From Homarus americanus (Eukaryota > Arthropoda > Malacostraca > Decapoda > Nephropidae): a stretch of DNA of 64,000 nucleotides. Shown here in pieces: positions 58,919-64,000 of the stretch. The stretch spans positions 805,229 through 869,228 of the forward strand of contig NW_024735554.1 in NCBI RefSeq assembly GCF_018991925.1, written 5' to 3'. The notes under the pieces are model-generated. The model was not told where the DNA came from, did not search any database, and saw only the letters and a list, made by a program, of their open reading frames with translations. The position numbers and the translations under genes are program-made. How positions within the stretch are numbered: position 1 is the first letter of the stretch; every line of letters begins with the position of its first letter.

Positions 58919-59529
58919 GGATTGGGCAAGTGGACACCCTCCCACTCACCCACCCGCTGTACCAACCCCCCCAAGACCCTCGAGAACCCCCTACCCACTG
59001 AGGGGGAACCAGCTACTGTCGCTATCACCTGAGGAGTTTCACCCCCCTGCCGGCCAACTCGAGTACTACACGTCTACCCTCTGTGGTGGAAATCAGCAAC
59101 CCTCAAAATCGAGTGACAGGCGCACCTCCCACTCTATCTGGGAATCATCCTCAACAGTACCGGTCATCCTAATTCTGTTGGTTGTAGCACTTGTGAGTAC
59201 GTTACCCCCCCCCCCTCCCACTATTATAATTTTCATAGATCTTCCCTTTTCACACCTCAGTGACCCTGAGTTTTTACTGTTCCCTAATCAGTATCAATGT
59301 TCCCACAATGATGATGCTAGTGTCATTCCCTTAGATGTGCTAGATCGTATGTGTTACACCCCATTTGCCCATGGTGTCGACACAATACTCCTTCATATCT
59401 TAATCCTGATGCCTTTCTACAAAACTCACTGGGTTACACCAACCCCAACTGTAACTATTACTTTCCTGACTCTCCCGAGTTTAGTTCTAGTCTCCTACTA
59501 CCTCATTCCTTCTCCTTGAATAGCCATAA

Positions 59530-60668
59530 CATCAGCAGTACTGTATTCCCCTTCATCTAGAAACCTTTTTAGATCAGTGTTTATCATCTATTGCCCACAA
59601 ATTTTATGTACTTGGGTTCTGTGAGACCAAACTCACTAACGATATTGACCAGTTGTATAACATTCCTAATTATAATAGACACTGCATCAACATGTCACGA
59701 CACAGTGGTGGTGTAGCCCTATATGTTGATCTCAAGTATAACACTTCTGTAAGAGATGATTTAAAAGTTCAGGAGGAGTACATGGAGAGTGTTTTCTCTG
59801 AATTACGTAGCGACACACGAAATATCCTAGTAGGAGTAATCTACAGAAGACCCCACACTAATGTAAGGAATTTTCTTGATAAATTTTCGGAGCTTACCAC
59901 TATCATAAGTTCAGAGAGGAAACGTTACTACATTACAGGATATTTCATTCTTCATCTATTAAAATCAGAAACTGACACCTCAGTATTAGACCTTCTTGCT
60001 ACCTGTCATTCAAAACTCTTCTTCAACACTATAACCAAACCCACTAGAGTAACTGCCACCTCTGCCACTGTGATAGATCATATCTGGACTAACAACACTC
60101 CTAACAATCTTGCAAGTGGAATTATTTATAACAATATCTCAGATCACTTCCCAGTTTTTGCCATGTATAAAACAGCCATAAGACCTGAAAGGTCAATACA
60201 ATACAGAGACTACTGCACCGACAACATGCTCCTTTTTAAAACAACCTAATGAATGCTAACTGGGATCTTGTCTATGCCTCCGACAACCTTAGCGTGAACA
60301 GCTGCAACTTCTCTTGCATCTTCAATGCTTACTTTGATAAATGCTTCCCGCTCAAGACTAAGTCAGTGAAAACAGCATCCATTTCCAAATCCTATTTCAC
60401 AAGCGAAATTAAGATAATGATAAAAGAAAAACACAAACTCCAAAGGAAATTTGCAAAAAGACCCATAATTTTCGGTGATGCTTACCGAAGTATCAGAAAT
60501 AGAGTAACTCAAGCAGTTAGAAATGTCAGACGTAGCTATTATACAAATAAGCTCCAGTCAGAATCAGGCGACGGTAAGAAAACCTGGAATGTCATAAATT
60601 CTATCCAGAACAGGAACACTCAGCCTTCGGCCCCTCACTTAGCTTTTATGAAAATGATTCAGTTGTAA
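59530..60668 (+). pseudogene. LINE endonuclease (APE type) and linker, catalytic Asp lost
   Basis: VLGFCETKLTNDID (with the catalytic Glu of ETKL), SRHSGGVALYVDLKYNTSV, ESVFSELRSDTRNILVGVIY and YRRPHTNVRNFLDKF form the APE-type fold. The normal GDFN motif reads GYFI near 59938-59949, replacing the catalytic Asp and Asn. SDHFPVF (the SDH motif) is intact near 60139. A TAA at about 60247 splits off the linker frame 60249-60668, with SYFTSEIKIMIKEKHKLQRK and RVTQAVRNVRRSYYTNKL. Confidence 0.78.
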
Positions 60669-60844
60669 CGGAACCCTCCCCCATTGCCAACCACTTCAAT
60701 GAATATTCTATTAATGTTGGTAAAAATCTTGCAGAGTGTATCCCTGATCACCATGAGGAATTTAGAACCTACCTGCACAACAGACAGAAAAATGAGCTGT
60801 TCTTATCCCCTGTCACAGTAGATGAATTACTGGCCATCATAAAA

Positions 60845-61189
60845 ATGTCCAAAGATACAGCAGCAGGCGAAGACAATATACCAATGAGCATCATTAAGAA
60901 AGTAGCCCCCTTATTACTACCTGTTCTACACATTTGTAACTCCTCCTTTACTAGTGGTGTCTTTCCGGATAATCTGAAAATAGCTAAAGTTCACCCAGCA
61001 TATAAAAAATCTGGGGACAAAGGTCTCTTCAAGAATTACCGCCCCATATCAGTCCTCCCAGCCTTGAGTAAGATACTGGAAAAGCTAGCATGTAATAGAC
61101 TAAATTCCTTCTGCAATGCCAATAACATCTTTACAGACTCCCAGTTTGGATTTAGAGCTAAAAAGTCGACTATTAAAGCTGTTAAATAA
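60845..61189 (+). pseudogene. LINE reverse transcriptase, fingers only
   Basis: SKDTAAGEDNIPMSIIKKVA, then VFPDNLKIAKVHPAYKKSGD, KNYRPISVLPALSKILEKLA and DSQFGFRAKKST are RT blocks 0-2. The sequence changes at about 61187 to purine-rich repeat before motif A, so no catalytic residue is present. Confidence 0.82.
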
Positions 61190-61195
61190 ACCAAT

Positions 61196-61775
61196 AAAAC
61201 TCAAGTGGAAGGAGCGAGAGGTGGTAGGAGGGAGAGGTGGAATGTGGAGGGAGGAAGGGGTGGTAAGAGGGAAAGGTGGTATGTGGAGGGAGGGAGAGAG
61301 GGGTGGTATGTGGAGGGAGGGGTAGTATGAAGAGGGAGGGAGGGGTGGTATGAAGAGGGAGGGAGGGGTGGTATGTGGAGGGAGGTTGAGTGGTGGTATG
61401 TCCAGGGAAGGAGGTGGCAGGAAGGAGGGGTGGTAGGAGAGAGGGGTGGTAGACGGGAGGGGTGGTAGGAGGGAGAGGTGGTGGGTGGAGGGAGAGAGGT
61501 AGGGGTGGTATGTGGAGGGAGTGGTATGTGGAGGGTGGGAGGGGTGGTATGTGGTGGAAGGGAGGGAGAGGTGGGTGGAGGGGAGGGAGGTACAGGCGGA
61601 GGGAGGGAGGATGGTAGGTGGTGGGGAGGGGAGGTAGTATCGAGTGGAGGGAGAGGTGGTATGTGGAGGGAGGAAGGGGGAGGGGCAGGTGGTAAGTGGA
61701 GGAAGGGAGGGAGTGAGGTAGTAGGTGCTAGTTAGGTGGAGTGATGGAGAGGTAATTGGTGGTAGGAGGGAGAGC
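61196..61775 (+). repeat. Purine/G-rich minisatellite (GGAGGGAGGGGTGGTATGTG units)
   Basis: Irregular 20-35 bp units over 580 bp with almost no C on the plus strand. The 231-codon Pro/Ser/His-rich minus-strand frame is a by-product. Confidence 0.9.
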
Positions 61776-63643
61776 AAGGTGTCTACTATCCACAAAAAAA
61801 CTAAAATCCCTGATTTTACCAGGTACAGTAATTATGTATGTATTACAACAAAATTATACGTTTTCACTAATATGTATATACTATTGGGAAATATTTTGTT
61901 GAACCAGTTACTATCAGGATCATTATTAGGCCTAGTGATGAATGTCGGCAAAAACCTTGACGCACCCCGCCCAATTTTTATCCTCAGACTTGCGCTATTC
62001 ATGCGGGTCCACCCGGACGTTCCTAAAAAAGCCAGAAATCAGACAAAATCCAAAAAATCACACTCGTGATCCACCTATATGACTCGTGATAAATATGTGG
62101 AATAATCCATTTAAATAAAGTAAATTAATTTTAAGAAAAATACTTGCAGAATTGGTAGATAATCCTGTAATATTTGGTTATTTGATCACTAACATGAAAT
62201 ATGATACTGTTGGTACACAAACAATTCAGTCACTGGGGTCGACTTTTCCTGGAATTTGTTCTTAAAAGTTTAATTATTTACCTATTATATGCAACATCAT
62301 TAATTTATGCTAAGATTGCTGTCAAAATATTATTTTGAAGTTGAACTCAATTCGTATATAATTCTAAGTTTATTTGTCAAATACCCGGCTTTTCCGAACC
62401 GGTCGACACCCTGGAGAGCTAGTTGGTGGTAGATGAACATTACTAATAGTGAAATTATTTTAAGTACTGTACTTGATATGTCTCTAGTGTTACCTACCCT
62501 TAGAAACAGACAACGAGGCCCAACTCTGCAGAAATGACAACTGCCTTGGCCTCGGTTTCGTGACTCGCGAGTGTCGTCCAGGGTGTTGGGGACTCTCCCT
62601 CGCCTGCGATCGTCTGTAAACACAATCAACCATTACCGTACTGTACTTACAATACTTAACAAATATCCACAAGAGTAATGCAAAGATACTGTACAAGGTC
62701 TGGATTACTTTTCATATGAACCACCACAACTACCATGTATATCTTGTCCTTTATAAAGCGATACAAGAAAAAATAATACTTATAGATTCAGTAGAGTATA
62801 GTCATCAAAGAATCTGTTAATCTTTAAGATAGTGTACTGAGAGCTTCCATCTTCTCAAGTGCTTGAGCAAATAATCATCACCACCATTGTTTTGTGGGTC
62901 AACCATCAGGCAAGTTTTATGATTCTTATTTAATGAAATACTGTACGGTAAAAATACACGTATCATATGGCCTTCAGTTAAAATAACTATTGACTGAGCT
63001 TTAGTGATCCTTAAAATATCATCCACAAAAAAAGTATATAGATGCAGGGTATTCTCAACAATTATCTCAATCAGAAAACAGTATTTAGTGAGTACCGGCA
63101 AGTCTCTGTAGAGAACGCACGGAACGTGTCGTGCCGGAAGCCACTGCGGGCAGTGATAGAGCGAGAGTCTACGGTCTTCAATTAGAATATGACGTCCAAT
63201 GTATATGAACCACTGTCCTGTGTGGCAGCGAGAAGTGATACCACCCTCAGTCAGTGTCAAGACCTGACTGAATTACTCAGAATAGGCAAACTGTACTCCA
63301 AGCTTTGTCAATAAATTTGTTAAACTAAAACTAAAGTCTACGGTTGTTCCACGACAATTGCTCCTCCTGTGAACCTTCCGACTCGAGTCGTCTCCAGGGT
63401 CGCGCTTTTGCTGCCGACTACTGCCGTTGCCCGAGGCAGCTGGTTCTGTGGGTTAAGTTTGTAATGTGAATGCTGCCTGCATCTAATAATTATGCTGTAC
63501 TACATCTTTACAACCATTGTATAGGGTACTAACAATCAATCATAATGCCCTTATGCCCTTATGCACAGTGCCCATGGGCAGCTCATTATAACTACTCAAG
63601 AGGGTGGGGTGGCGAGTGAAGCGAGCCTAAACATTTGGGAGTT
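61776..63643. other. Unique DNA; one unexplained ORF on the minus strand
   Basis: The longest open stretch is 63260-62817 (minus, 147 codons, opening with TTG; the first ATG is near its C-terminal third). Its predicted sequence (LTKYCFLIEIIVENTLHLYT, then DDILRITKAQSIVILTEGH and NGGDDYLLKHLRRWKLSVHY) is not low-complexity, but I recognise no domain, and there is no splice or promoter context. A shorter frame at 62629-62330 is even less convincing. Confidence 0.35.
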
Positions 63644-63700
63644 CCGGGGGGCGCTGTAAGCCCCCCGGGAAAATTTTGAATTTTGAACACTTTTTTGGAG
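63600..63700 (+). other. GC-rich hairpin followed by an AT-rich tract, nature unknown
   Basis: GGCGAGTGAAGCGAGCC (itself an imperfect inverted repeat) is followed by a perfect 9-bp stem, CCGGGGGGC (63644-63652) and GCCCCCCGG (63660-63668), with a 7-base loop, and then AAAATTTTGAATTTTGAAC. It stands out from the AT-rich surroundings. It could be the end of an unrecognised mobile element. Confidence 0.5.
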
Positions 63701-63797
63701 AATTTTGAAGCCATATGCAGTTATATTGAGGAAATTAGAACATTGAGAACATTTTAATTAACTGTATATTTATTGATAGTGCACAAATTCCCAACAC

Positions 63798-63818
63798 ACA
63801 CACACACACACACACAAA
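63798..63818 (+). repeat. Short (CA)n
   Basis: About ten CA units in otherwise unremarkable AT-rich DNA reaching the window end. Confidence 0.9.
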
Positions 63819-64000
63819 AGTGAGACATGACTGGAGTCATTCATGTGGTTCCAAGTCCACACAGGTAGACAGTTTCATACACTTTTATCGAATTACCTCG
63901 AGTCTACCAAAATGTCAGTTTTTTCTGCTATGTTCTTAAGATGTCTGCATATTTGTGACTCTGAATTTATTGATGATGAATTGAAACACATTCGTTCCAT

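Larger units (their letters stand above)
57600..61187 (+). mobile_element. CR1/L2-group LINE with ORF1 and part of ORF2, 3'-truncated
   Basis: In order: a GC-richer leader (57600-58180, probably the 5' UTR), ORF1 remnants (58185-58918), endonuclease (about 59530-60246), a linker (60249-60668), and the first part of RT (60845-61189), where it stops abruptly against a purine-rich minisatellite. It is the only LINE here to keep 5' regions. Multiple stops and frameshifts make it inactive. Confidence 0.8.

Noticed and set aside
61100..61795. 231-codon Pro/Ser/His-rich minus-strand ORF
   Set aside because: Antisense of the purine-rich minisatellite and the LINE RT end; no domain or start context.

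Overview
This is eukaryotic, transposon-rich, gene-poor DNA. I recognise no intact host protein-coding gene, no rRNA and no tRNA. The best guess is a decapod crustacean. Reasons: (i) very many long micro- and minisatellites; (ii) dispersed TTAGG/CCTAA-type tracts, TTAGG being the common arthropod telomere motif; (iii) jockey-, CR1- and RTE-like non-LTR retrotransposons, a tRNA-derived SINE and Penelope-like sequence of kinds I associate with decapod genomes. The species cannot be settled from the sequence. Three runs of about 100 N mark scaffold gaps (15426, 38181, 50269), so order and orientation across them is less certain.

Layout. 0-3.5 kb: a 38-bp minisatellite, then a decayed ~3.0 kb TIR transposon (TA target duplication) carrying a broken, unassigned transposase-like gene on the minus strand. 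3.5-6.3 kb: AT-rich unique DNA. 6.3-12 kb: a MITE, a mosaic of four RTE-like LINE pieces (one inverted), a minus-strand CR1-like piece and a Tc1 fragment. 12-25 kb: unique DNA with many simple repeats, a possible Gag zinc-knuckle relic, a possible solo LTR and a CR1-like 3' end. 25.1-25.6 kb: a short PIF/Harbinger-like element holding a MADF-like exon. 27-30 kb: a pair of 75-bp direct repeats, a Tc1-type MITE and a CR1-like reverse-transcriptase fragment. 30.3-38.5 kb: one arm of a dispersed inverted duplication (the other lies at 49.9-50.3 kb), then almost continuous satellite and low-complexity DNA. 38.6-41.8 kb: a possible host exon beside a jockey-type LINE with a 12-bp target duplication and only three nonsense codons. 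44.3-45.2 kb: a 26-unit telomere-like satellite. 46.5-48.5 kb: more minisatellites and a SINE. 49.7-50.3 kb: a Penelope-type palindrome with a hammerhead-like core, and the second arm of the inverted duplication. 50.4-53.8 kb: a 25-bp satellite interrupted by an LTR-like segment and a young jockey-like LINE. 54.4-56.9 kb: a Tigger/pogo element split by a solo LTR. 57.6-61.2 kb: a LINE with ORF1 coiled coil and RRM, endonuclease and part of its RT. 61.2-64 kb: purine-rich minisatellite and unique DNA.

The genes do not form a pathway; this is a record of transposon insertion, truncation and satellite expansion. The most informative items are the unassigned TIR transposon, the hammerhead-like palindrome, the mini-Harbinger with MADF exon, the nested Tigger/solo-LTR pair, and the telomere-like satellite.
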